Source: Sclerodactyla briareus
Taxonomy: Eukaryota > Echinodermata > Holothuroidea > Dendrochirotida > Sclerodactylidae
Reading direction: 5' to 3'
Length of the DNA: 64,000 nt
Assembly: GCA_026419785.1 (NCBI GenBank)
Contig: JAODTK010001599.1
Location: 62,001-126,000, forward strand
Shown: piece after piece, positions 45,791 to 56,905 of the stretch
How the letters are laid out: each line of letters opens with the position of its first letter
Position numbering within the stretch: position 1 is the first letter of the stretch
Position numbers and translations under genes: made by a program
The notes under the pieces: model-generated
Told to the model about the DNA's origin: nothing
What the model saw: the letters and a program-made list of their open reading frames with translations, nothing else
Databases searched by the model: none

Positions 45791-48248
45791 CTAGGTATTA
45801 AGAGATGCCGGACTCGACGAATTGGATCACTATAAGACTCAGATGTTCGACAGCCAAGGATTGTCTGTTTGTATGGTGTGCGGTAACAAGTGACAAATCA
45901 TTTAATCATTAATAAATAAATAGGATATATTATGGCATCATTAGATCACGGTCACGTTCGACCAACGCAGGAATACATTGAGAAAATCTGCGAAGTGGAC
46001 ACAATATACCTGCTCTTTCCACCATGCAAGATTCAAGAATTGACAATGTGATGAGTTTTACATCGGTTGAAACATTCCTGGTGACAATTTTTGATCGCGA
46101 ACTGCATGATGGTAGCATTGATGTCTGATGAATGATTTGCATTATCGGTTTGCGCTAATATTAAAAACATTGCTTGCTAAACGACTCACATGACAATGGT
46201 GGACTACATTGAGGCCTAAAAGATCCAAAAGTAGCTGGAACCAGGAACTGCGCGGTATTGCACCGCCCCGCGCCCCCGATCCAAGGTTAGATTCTATTAT
46301 TGGCATTCCATCCTAAGAAAAATTCGACTTCTACCATGAGGCGTGGAAAGGAAGGGTGTTTGATGGCATACCCCCCCCAAACACAATTTGTCCCAGTAGG
46401 GGATAAATAGATCCCCGCCATATAGTTCGAACGGTTAAAAAAATTACTTGGACCCAGCGTCAAATCATTATTAGCGTCAGCACATGGGCTAGATGGATGA
46501 TTGGACCATCTAGGAGATATGTGGATTATTCTGAGTAAATTTTGAGAAATTTTAAGAGGCACTGTTTCTGGTAGCAACAACCCAGAAACGAGGGCCCGAA
46601 CAACATCTTGTGACTCAAAATCGACACGGCTATATGTAACAGCGTACGTCAACAATGAAATAAGTTCAGATAGCTATATGTGAGGACGGTTATTTTTTTC
46701 GTTTGTTTTTTCGTGAGCGTTTGAACAGCACCGCCCATTAGTTCGCCGGGGGCTGCGAGAACTGAATGCTTTTCTTGATTTATCTTCAACACTTTTTTAA
46801 ACCCAATTAATATACGAATAACGATACAGTGCAATGCACCGCGAAAACGGTACCTTTGTGTATACGCATTTTGGCCTGAACGTATCGCTGTAATGAAGAG
46901 TTCGTCATATCAGTCATATTATAACGTGATGATGTTTCAATCATGCGTCGGACCCCCCCCCCCCCCAATTGCTCTGCCCCCAACTTCAGACAGTGTGCGC
47001 CCTTGGTTTTACCTATATAGTACAGTTGTAGGGGAAACAATTCCCCAACGCGCGCAAGTCTCTATTCAGCGTGTGAGCACGACTGATTCCAAGCCCAGGA
47101 GTTATCGATATCTTTTCAGGCCCCCTCCAAAGGCGGTGCAGAAGAAGAGACAGTGCGTGGGAGGGGGTGGGGGGGGGGGGGGGGGGGTGGGGGGGGGCGC
47201 TGATGTATAATGTTTGAAAGATCACCCTTTGAAGCATCTTGAACCATGCAAATGAATCCAAGCTTATCTACGTATATCTTTTATAAAAGGGATGGAATGA
47301 GGCCCCAACCAATAGAGTAATATATTGCTTCCGCCCACCGGATCGTTAGAGTTTCGAACACACCCAATGGTGTACATGTATACAGCTCGATAGGAACGTG
47401 GATAATACAAGATGAACCCTATCACGTGCGCCCAGAGGCTTGCCATGGCAGAATGCCAGGTCCACCGTCTGTATACACATTCATATCATAACATTCGACT
47501 GCCAATTTCAGTTTCATATCTTCCGCCAAATTCAGTGCAAAGTTAGAGGAACGTCGTTTCTAGCGGGGTACAATCCGGGGAAAACGCATCGTGCCAGAGG
47601 ATCAATTTTACGGTGGACATGAAATGTTATGTAGCAACAATCGGTCACCGTATAATCATTAAACGCCTGTCTATACATATATTCACCAATTGCTAGACGG
47701 AAAAAACGCGCAAGAAATCGCAGAAATTGCGTGCTTTGATGACACAGCTAAACAATAATGATCTACTTTATTAGGTGAACTTCAATCGATTGTCCTTAAA
47801 TCATGCCTGGCGATATAACTGCATTGTTATTCTGGCATTCTTAGCCCTGTTTAGGCCTATCGACCTTAGCATTTTGACGAAGGCGCTGTACCGACCAACG
47901 CGAAGCGAGCAGAAGGAAGACGGTATATATACAGTGAAAGCTAGGACCGTGATGTTTCTATATATCACGTCTCGCTGTTTGTCCGTTGAGTGTTCATTTC
48001 GTCATGGGCGGCGCTCGGGTATAAAACTGATCACCAAACTGAACGAAGCATGGAGAAAGTTCAGATTTGTTGGAACGTGAGAAGGCGTCCGAAAGAGGGG
48101 ATGGACCAGTGAGGTGCCAATATTGAATCCATGAATATTGAATGAGTGATGATCAGGACGGAATTAGTTAGTATGCTGGTTGCTGGGGAAAATTGGTCGA
48201 ATAATGTAGGAAAAAAAATTAGTTTCAGGGTTTGGGCCGAAACTCCTA
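45791..48248. other. Unrecognised stretch with G/C tracts
   Basis: About 2.5 kb with C14 at 46953-46966 and a G-rich tract at about 47159-47197. Frames across them encode Pro- or Gly-runs and are artefacts. TAGGCCTA near 47852. No gene. Confidence 0.4.
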
Positions 48249-48269
48249 GTATTATTATTATGCTTATTC

Positions 48270-48302
<33 letters not shown>

Positions 48303-48462
48303 TATTATTATTATTAGCCTATTACTACTACTACTACTACTACTACACTACTACTACTACTACTACTACCTACTACTACTACTACTACTACTACTAATAA
48401 ATAATATAATAATAATAATAATAATAATATAATAATAATAATAATATAATAATAATAATAAT
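48249..48462. repeat. ATT, CTA, AAT compound array
   Basis: ATT repeats (48249-48316) pass into CTA repeats (48320-48394) and then AAT repeats (48394-48462). The outer segments are complementary and could form a long hairpin with a CTA loop. Frames over it (Tyr, Ile, Val, Ser runs) are not genes. Confidence 0.9.
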
Positions 48463-49021
48463 GACACCGATTAGATCTCATCATGAAAAATAGCATTGGC
48501 ATAATGTTTCTATTATTCCAGACTATTACGGGGGAAAACCTGGCAGTTTTGCAACACGGCTCGTGTGAAAGCTAAAGCAGAATTGAAACGGCTTGGATTG
48601 TTATCCATCATCACCCGGCCTCCACCTAATAACAGCAGCCACAGAACAATGTATTATTCATATGACTCAGCAATAAAAAGATTATCGAACCAGCTATAAT
48701 GTATCACTTCATAACAATATAATATATGGATTATATATATAGAAGTGTATCATGAATAAATCATGTGTGTCCATTAACGGAGTAGTACTGTTCTGTGTGT
48801 GTATGCATTCGCGTATTTTTATATCGGGGTGTGGCAGGTTTGTACACTAGCCTTCCCCAGTTTTCAACATCCTGATACATGGACTGGATAATGGAAAGGG
48901 TTGCCAGGTTGTGGGTGTCACTGGTTGTAAGGTTTCGTTAGGCTGGGGTTCATGCGGATGATGCTGCATTATACTTGCTGAGTTTTTTAATTCTCTGGTA
49001 TGGATGCCCTCGGAAAACTTA
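48463..49021. other. Unrecognised non-coding stretch
   Basis: Nothing recognised. Confidence 0.4.
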
Positions 49022-49370
49022 TAGGCTAGGATTCGATTGCTGCGTATATGTAGGTCCGTGGTGCATGTGAAAAATCGCGATTCACGTTAGCTGAGATGGG
49101 GCCCAGTGTCTGAATAATGATGGATATTGGTTCCACAGAGGCACCAAAGAAAATCTAATGAAAGCTAACACCTGGAAAAGGCAAAATGAGGCTATTACTT
49201 CCCACAATAGCGACGCAGTGTGCGGTATGGATGTAAAAATCACCGTGTTACGAGGACACGTTTTTTTTTTTCAGAAAGGATTCACACCTGATGAGATGGA
49301 AGTTCCGCTAATATCGAACCCCTCACGAACATGACGCTAAATCGTTTATGAGGAATATATCCATGGAATC
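49022..49370 (+). mobile_element. MITE-1 copy 3 (decayed)
   Basis: Left end TAGGCTAGGATTCGATTGCTGCGTAT, then 'gtgaaaaatcgcgattcacg', 'ggttccacagaggca' and 'gatgtaaaaatcaccg', in the same order as copy 1. The right tip is poorly kept; 'tccatggaatc' near 49360-49370 may be its trace. A T-rich run lies at 49261-49271. Confidence 0.6.
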
Positions 49371-49599
49371 AATTTGCCGTGGTGCGGTATCACTGCCGCT
49401 TGGTACGCACGGTACTTTTGCCTTCTCAATGTTCGTATCATTTTGTTTGGATGATTTTTGCTGGCACTGAACTTGTCTTCACAGATATTACCCTGATCAT
49501 TAGTGACTCGTCACCCTGTAGCTATATTTATATAGTACGCACCTTTTTCGTGTTCATTCCCGACACACTATTCCAGTGCACCCCTTCATCGTGTCCCCC

Positions 49600-49775
49600 T
49601 GCACGCCTACTGATCACCTCACAAGGTCCCCATTTCTAGACGTGGGTAACGTGAGACGGTTGAGGCGACATGCCCTGCCTAAGGGCACTACAGAAAAAGC
49701 CCACGGGATTTGTAGGATTCGAACTCACGATCTTCGAATCACAAGTCTGGTGCTCTGCCGAATGGGCTAATCCGC
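49600..49775 (-). mobile_element. tRNA-derived SINE
   Basis: Reverse-strand head starting at about 49775: GGATTAGCCCATTCGGCAGA (A-box region), an anticodon-like loop CTTGTGA, a B box GAGTTCGAATCC (about 49734-49722) and an acceptor-like AATCCC pairing with the 5' GGATT. The body (to about 49600) has GTGCCCTTAGGCAGGGCA and 'cgtctcacgttaccca'. The head differs from the SINEs at 13.4 and 50.4 kb. A forward 64-codon frame over it is not a gene. Confidence 0.75.
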
Positions 49776-50436
49776 TAACCGTTGTTGCTCATTTGGGCAC
49801 GTTTCATGTTTGTATACTCGCATGAATTCGCCATTTATGGTGTCCTGCCGCAACGACATCCATTCCGCCCACGCCTAGCTGTTTATCATGATCAACAACT
49901 AGGAGGAGGTCAGGTGATTGGACGCGGCAGTTGTACACGGCTTGGTGCTTTTCAAGCAATTGCTCCCATGATAGAAGTGGATGTTTAACTTCTAGTTGAA
50001 GGAAGAACCGCTTGCCACATGCAAGTGAATGTGTTTGGGTTTGAATATGTTTGTGTGCATGTGTAGTGTTATGGGCGGAAGGGCGCTCCATTTGAGCATC
50101 GATATTGACCAGTCAAACCTGGTTGCTGCACAGACACTACATTGCCGCATCCATGAGGACCTCCGGTGACATTAACCGTTGCAGGACCGCATGTGTATCC
50201 ATCCGCCAGTTTCGTGACATCTGACGAAATCTGAAAAATCGCATCACAAATTAGGCAATTGCGACCTCCGAAAAAACCCCACTTCCGTCGGAGCCAAACG
50301 TAAGCTATATCATATCCACCAAGTCCGTAAGGTTGAAATCCGGCAAATTCGGAGAAATGCGAAAATTATGCAAATTAACTGTCATCAGGTTACGTGGCAA
50401 AACGCCCACTTGTCGAACCCATCCCGATTTCTCTCG

Positions 50437-50775
50437 AGGAGGCGTTTAGCTAAGTCGTAGGTGCTCGGACTGAGAGCAATAGAAATAGATTGCGAGTTCG
50501 AATCCCAATGAAAGCCCGCGGGGCTTTCCCGCAGTGTTGTTGGACCAGGCATTCTCCTCGAATGTTCCATGCTACTCACATGTGAAAGTGGGTATACTGC
50601 GAAGGGACAGACGTAGGCGTTGCGGCGTCGGAATGCCAGGGAGGTAAAGGTCATGAGCGAACTGCACTCGGGAGTGGGGGCAAGGACGGTCTTCAACAGG
50701 TTATCAATGACCAGAGGATTAGATCGCTGTTGTTTGAGGAGGCGCTGCCTGATACGAGACTATAAACCTGATTGA
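50437..50775 (+). mobile_element. tRNA-derived SINE
   Basis: Forward head: 'gcgtttagctaagtcgtagg' (A-box region), 'tgctcggactgagagcaata', and B box GCGAGTTCGAATCCC (50492-50506). The body includes 'gcccgcggggctttcc' (self-complementary), 'tgtgaaagtgggtatactgc' and a GC-rich part, and ends near 'cgctgcctgatacgag' (about 50740-50757). The limit on the right is uncertain. Confidence 0.65.
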
Positions 50776-51404
50776 TATCATCGGCGGACACGGTCGTGTG
50801 CCAAGTTTCGGGTCAATGGATATGAGCGTTGGAGAGTTGCTGCGCTAACGCATAAAGTTCCGGCGAACGCGCGCAGCTACACAATACACACCCAAAGCAC
50901 AAAAAAATAGGACATCAGGCAGGTCAGGAGATATAGATTGTATCATGCTGCATAGATGCAGGACGTTATCTGGTTAATATTGAAACGAAGAAAACCCTCA
51001 ATGCGATTGGTTGGTCGGCGTGAGAACAGAAAGTAGGTAATCGCTTTGAAGAGCTTGTGATGGGCACAATATCTGAAAAGATCAATTTAAATATTATATT
51101 ACTCATAATGTACATCCAGAGAAAGCATCTCAGCGGCGAATACACTCAAGTTCCCTCCGCCGGGTGTTGGCAACTCATTTTATTGAATAGTAGCAGTCAC
51201 CCACACCCACTTTTCTGAGGTGAATCGAACAAACTGATTAGGTGATCTGGGTATTACACTTTCATCTATCGGGAACCGTTCCAACCCCGTCGCGGAAGCT
51301 AGCTGAGAACGTGGACACTTGAGCTATACTGGTATACAGATATATGTTTCACATCAATCAGCCGAGTAAATTACCCTCGCTCTCTCCCCCTCTTTTTTCA
51401 TTCT
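50776..51404. other. Unrecognised non-coding stretch
   Basis: Nothing recognised. Confidence 0.35.
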
Positions 51405-51870
51405 GCCGAAGGCAAGAATCTATGCAGGCAGTCTGTGCTATGTGGGTGGGTGTGTGTGTGTTTGCTAATGTGGGTAGGTAACGTATTTTTTTTTTGCGGG
51501 TGTCATTTCAAGGTCATCCGAAATCACCATAGGCAATCCTTCTTGGCATCGAAACATTTCAGGTTCATGGATGTGCTGGGAAGTGTTGGTTCGTCTAGGT
51601 GAACACATCTGGGGACGCGTACTTTGACCTCATTTGACTTTTTGTCCTCATTTGACCTACTGACCTTGGAACCCTTCGGGTCAGTTTTTTTGTAACGACC
51701 AAACACGTCTTGTTGCAAAAACCAATCACTCAATGCACTGACTTACTTAAACACTGCTATCACACATGCTATCTCAGTTATGTTCTCTGTAAAAGGGTAA
51801 ACCAGCCTAAAAAACACTGATCAATTTCAAATTTCTATACATAATCTTCGCATCGAAACCTTTCAGTGGG
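51405..51870 (+). repeat. Rep-C copy 2
   Basis: Starts 'tgccgaaggcaagaatctatgca' and a GT patch, then 'tttcaaggtcatccg', 'atcgaaacatttcagg', 'ttgacctcatttgac' and 'catgctatctcag', in the order seen at 24778-25700. One unit only. Confidence 0.6.
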
Positions 51871-53423
51871 TTTGACATTGAATTCTCGGAACTGAAATAT
51901 CTCAGAAGCATAGCTTAAAAGGCATGTTTTGTTCGTCGGTGTGGCTACCACTGGACCCAAATTTCAGGACTACTACAATATCGCCTTGTTGTGGACATTG
52001 ACAAACATTAACTTTTATCAATATTGTTCTCAATCCTGGGTGAACCAAGCTTTGAATAATAGTCCTATATAATATCCAACAGCGTATTGTATTTCGCATT
52101 AACCAGCATAAACAGAAAGAAACCCCCACCATTTCGGGAATGTATAGGATGATAGGCACATGTCTTATACTGCATGTAGTTAATGCTAGTAATGGTTCTT
52201 GAAACTCAACATTGAGACAGCACACTCCGACGTGTTGGCGCGTGGTAAGTTAATTATTCTGCTCCTTGCCTGCTTAGAGTATAATTCAGATTAGGTGATC
52301 TTGAAAGTCCCCTCTTGTTACAGAAGTTTAATATTTGGCACGGAATCACTACGCATAATTGCGTTCTTGTCGACTCTGCGGGCCAGGTCAGTGAGCCGAG
52401 AATTCAAGAACAAAAAAATTGGGAAAAGGGTAAAATGAGCGTCAGGACCGCAGGTGATAATGTGGGGGTATGGTGAGGTAGATGTCGAGGGCGGAGACTC
52501 CCTAGAACCCCCGCCGGAGATTTGAGGAAACTCGTCGGGTTAATATTGCTGCCGCCCCTGGTACGATATAACATGATATAATGCTAATCAGTGTAATGTG
52601 AGGTTCATCCTTTATAACGGGGGAATACGGAACTAAAGAAATGGTGGTGTAATAGTTTTGTTACGAAAACATTTTTTGCAACATTTTATTTGTTATAACA
52701 GCTCTTTATAAAAAAAAATAATAAAAAAGCTCTTTTTAAAATGCTGTAATAACGTTCTGGTGATTTCAGTATTAGCATTCCCGAACACACATCACCGCAT
52801 ATAACATACACAGTACTACTGCGAGTGGTACTGAGAAACGACACTGTTCAATCGATTCGTGGTATAAGGGTTCTGACACAACCGTTTGGGTCGTACGTGT
52901 TGTCTAGCTGCATTGGCTATCGTATGAGCAATTTCAAAATTTCCGACAAAGGTTGTGAGTTAATTCAATTCCAATTTCTTTCGCGCTGTTCAAAATGTGG
53001 ACGGTCACAGCACGTAGCGCATTAATATAATTTGATAATTGGTCGCACGTACAGCTATCGCGGTTGAGGCCTATGCTCGGCCTGTAACATACCATCCCAC
53101 CGGCCTTATATTCACAGTCGTACAGTAATTCCCTGAATATACAGCTCCGTTGGGTATAGTCCATGACCAGCACCGTCTACCGTACTGGCGTATGAGGTGA
53201 TGCCAGTTGACCAGTTATTAGTTTCGTGGCGTCATGGCCAATGCATGTTGGAGTATTAAATCATTTTGATATCACAAACAAAGGAGCTCTTGCTGATACA
53301 CATCAGCTAAAGTCACAAAAGCCGACAGACAGTTAAGACGTGCATGTGTCTGTTTTTTCGAATTGTAGCTGCGTCATTTTTAGCTGCGGGTACGAGCTAT
53401 ACAAGTCATCATTACCATGTCTC
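51871..53423. other. Unrecognised non-coding stretch
   Basis: A-rich tract near 52710-52735; nothing else recognised in 1.5 kb. Confidence 0.4.
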
Positions 53424-53489
53424 TCCGTCCGTCCGTCCGTCCGTCCGTCCGTCCGTTCGTTCGTTCGTTCGTTCGTTCGTTCGTTCGTC
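53424..53489. repeat. CCGT then TCGT tetranucleotide array
   Basis: About 32 bp of CCGT followed by about 34 bp of TCGT. On the other strand this is the CGAA/CGGA end of Rep-B. Arg/Ser/Val-run frames over it are artefacts. Confidence 0.9.
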
Positions 53490-53650
53490 GAGGCTGTTGC
53501 ACATAAATTACTCATAACTTCTGAACCGTACATGCGATCAAGTTGAAACTCGGTGGGTGGATTGATTGGAAACAAATGGAACAATTTCTACAATGGAATG
53601 AAATGCAGCTTTGAAATGAAGTGATTAGCACATCCGCCCCATCTTCATTG
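53490..53650 (-). repeat. Rep-B copy 3 (partial, reverse)
   Basis: The reverse complement reads 'ccacccaccgagtttcaac', 'tgatcgcatgtacggttcag' and 'ttatgag' and then the CGAA array, as at the right end of copies 1 and 2. Only about one unit is left. Confidence 0.6.
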
Positions 53651-55335
53651 GAATGAACATTCTCAATCTTTTGTTTTTCCAGAGTGTTGGCACGTTAAGT
53701 TTTAATATGGCTACAATACGGCTTAAGATAGACCCAGAGCCAGCCAACAGCCATGGGCGGACTGTGTCTCCTCTGTTCCTTCTTCATAAGGAGGTATATA
53801 TCCCTGTGGCAATAATGAACTTGCCTCCTAATTAGATGTGCCTTTTATGTGCCTTTATGCGAGAAACCTCGTCAGCGTGGACAACTCTGGAACATAGTTC
53901 TGAGTTGAATCTGGACTTTCCTAAGAAAGAAAATTCAGAAAGAGAAAAAACAGATAAAAACTAATATTGGCCTTTCCATACCTATTATGCGATGGTCGTT
54001 TCATAGTTTGTCATGTAATGCCATTCAGCGCTATGCAACGTCATGTTATGTTAATATAACATCATTATATTGAACTTCCTCCATCTCACTTTATACACGA
54101 TACCAACAATTAGTGATGTAACCCGCGGGGTGTCGTCCGTCGTTCAACAATATAAGAAGAAATTACTTTGGCCAGTTCATATAACTACCTATATTGCAAA
54201 TAAAGATTGCAGGGCTAATTTTCGCTGATCTTGATTCCATTCAAATTTGGAAGTTTCATAAAATATTCAAACTGTGCTGTACTTATAGCCTTTCCTATCA
54301 TGCTTGCCTTCATGACAAGTTATGCGGAATTCAATTGTCACAGACACGTGCAACGATACCGGTTTATAACGAATTAAACGAGCGAATGATGAGAATGAGA
54401 TGATATAAACGGAATTATCATTCTTTTGTTCGTGTGAGTGAACAAAGCCTATTGAAACTGTAAAAGTCGATAATATTAATATCATTCTCTCTTTTTAACC
54501 AATTAATTCCACAGTTTAAAGATAAATAATAATAAAAACTCTCAATCAACAACATGATACAAAGCAAATGAAAGGCTTATTCAGCTATTAAATTATTCGT
54601 TCGGCAATAGGTAGGCTAGTCATATCGGCCTGATTTCATTGAAGTTGATAGATACTCTGGTTGTTCCGCCATTGTATAAATTTTCAGATTCTGGTCAAAA
54701 CCAATATACCATGGAAAAAAAAAACAAATGAGGTCATTAAGAACAAGAACGGAAAAAAAAACGGATGACTATAAAGCCATACATATTCCCCTTTCATTGA
54801 CGTAGTATTGGAAGTAAAATTTGCAGATGACCAAACGACCGCTTTTCTCTTTCGTAATTTGGTTATTCATGCCAACCGTGCATGAGAAGTCAAATCAGGA
54901 TTGCTTGTTTGCCCGTGTGTGCCCTGCTCACAATTGCACTGTCGTCATGGTAACAGCAATTCAGCACCAATACTAAGAGGAAAGTGTACCTTCTTGGCAA
55001 TACGTTTTGAGAACGCGATGGTTGTAGGGAGATCAAAAAGTGGTGGATGGAATATATTGCGTTTTGACAGCGGCCGGGAGATAACGGGACGTGCAGGGAA
55101 AAAGATAGGCGAATCATGCTCCCCTGCTCCTAGGAAATAGGCCTATGTAATGGATGAAGAGATTGTAGTTGCCTAAAAAAAGGGGAACGAAACAGTATAA
55201 GAGAGGAATGCGATCAATACGGTAAGAAGCGACAGGTCCTGCGAGATCAATGATGTATACCTATAGCTCTTTTATGCTATAGTAGCAGGTGGTTATGAAG
55301 CGAAAATCATAATCCAACACTGCTTCACCCGTTGA
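53651..55335. other. Unrecognised non-coding stretch
   Basis: About 1.7 kb with no recognised content. TAGGCCTA at about 55139. Confidence 0.4.
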
Positions 55336-55575
55336 TAATGATGATGATGATGATATGATGTGATGATAATGAAGATAATGATGATGATGATATAATAATA
55401 ATAATAATAATAAAAAAAACAAATTAATCAATAATTACTAATAAAATAATAATAATAATATAATAATAATAATAATAATCAATAATAATAATAATAATAG
55501 AATAATAAAATAAATAATAATAATAACAATAAAATAATAAGGAATAAAAAATTGAATATAATAATAATAATAAAC
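55336..55575. repeat. GAT then AAT trinucleotide array
   Basis: GAT-type repeats (55336-55392) pass into a long imperfect AAT array. The AAT part is best read as the expanded tail of the adjoining reverse-strand SINE. Confidence 0.9.
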
Positions 55576-55800
55576 TCTTGCTATAGAGCGCAGTTCCACC
55601 GTCTACAACATGCTCAAAGCGCGCTTACAGATAACGAAATTACCCCTGATCATCAGAGACTTGTCACACCAGCTACTACGTCGCTCCCTAAAACCTTGTC
55701 TCCGGGTTTTTGTTTCAATAGGACTGCACAAAAGTGGCGCTCGCATACTCTACCGCAAAACTCTCGCAAGGTACCCCACTTCTACACGGGAGTCCCGGTA
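55576..55800 (-). mobile_element. SINE 3' part, reverse strand
   Basis: Directly after the AAT array comes 'ctatagagcgcag ... acatgctcaaagcgcgctta' (55580-55626), the same 3' module as the SINE at 13142-13492. 'cccctgatcatcagagact' and 'ctaaaaccttgtctccgg' follow as body. No tRNA-like head is visible, so the copy is 5' truncated. The 125-codon forward frame over it is not a gene. Confidence 0.6.
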
Positions 55801-56689
55801 GCGTTAGGACACTTTAGGAAACAAAACTTACACAAAACCTGTCCTCGTATTCATTGCTGGACTAGGAATAATAGGCAGGCAACAGTCTTGCCAAAATTAT
55901 CAGTGATTTATAGTCAGGCAATTGCATGATGCCTCGGCCAACAGCACTGCACGCGGAAAACTCTTCTGTGAGAATTAAGGATACTTGTGTTCCTATCAAC
56001 CGCCATGATGAATCCGGGTGCTTCTCGCCAAGATGTGAGAACAAAGGTTGGTTGGCGAATTATGAAATATGTGCATGATGTGACTGTGATGAATGAAAGT
56101 TATATACCCACTGCAAAAGCAGAACAGTTTAAATATGCTGAGAGAAGAGCGATGTTGTTTGTAACTCCATACCGTTCGGATAGTGATTGAGGTCGAAAAA
56201 AATCCATGAGTGCGGTGCGATATGAATGTAAATTTGTAAACTTTTGCGTTGATATAGATGCGAATAAAGTCTGATAATTATGCGATGATGTTTTCATTTT
56301 TTCATTGTTTTTTTATGAAACGAAAAACAAAAAAACAAACAAAGAAAACATTCCATTCAATCAGACGCTCAGGTAATCCCGATAACTGCACAGGGAATGC
56401 CTGGACACTGGGAGTAATTGCGTCGTGAGAGCAAACCACTTAACTGCTTAACACTAATGCAGAACAGCGGTAGAAAGACGGCAGAACGATCATCCTCCCC
56501 AACAGAATCAGAAACAGTAGCAGGGACATTTCGAAGATATTCATAATGATTGCGTATCCTATTTATAACTGCCACTATTGTATAGTCTGTGGAAGATGGG
56601 AGGATGGATTCGCTGATCCTTACCTCGAGGGGGGAACTGGGCAATATCATGAAAGATATGCGGCGCGCGAAGCGCGCCGAATATTTTCG
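55801..56689. other. Unrecognised non-coding stretch
   Basis: Nothing recognised. Complementary poly-T and poly-A-rich pieces at 56295-56345 could pair. Confidence 0.4.
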
Positions 56690-56905
56690 GCGTTAGTATA
56701 GGAATTTTCGCTGTAAGGAAAGTTGGAAATACTTATTCTGTCGGGGCAACAGGCCCTCGTCGGGCCGGGTGTGTAAATTTTAGCGTACCCACTCGGGCTC
56801 CCCGACGAGATGGAAAAAAAATTCCCGACGGTGGGGGGGGGGCAGGCTTCCCCGACGGGGGGAGGGGGGCGTGCCCCCTGCCTCCCGCTGACGCCATCCT
56901 TGTGC
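56690..56905 (-). repeat. Rep-D copy 4 (reverse)
   Basis: The reverse complement starts AAGGATGGCGTCAGCGGGAG, then 'gtcggggaagcctgcc', 'gtcgggaattttt', 'ggggagcccgagtgggta' and 'acacaccc', and runs into 'cgcgcttcgcgcgcc' at about 56663-56678. It matches 30304-30536 closely. Confidence 0.7.

Noticed and set aside
46893..47261. Opposed frames with Gly and Pro runs
   Set aside because: They arise from the G-rich tract at 47159-47197 and a C14 run, with no domain.
48146..48502. Frames with long Ile, Tyr, Thr or Val runs
   Set aside because: They are translations of the ATT/CTA/AAT array.
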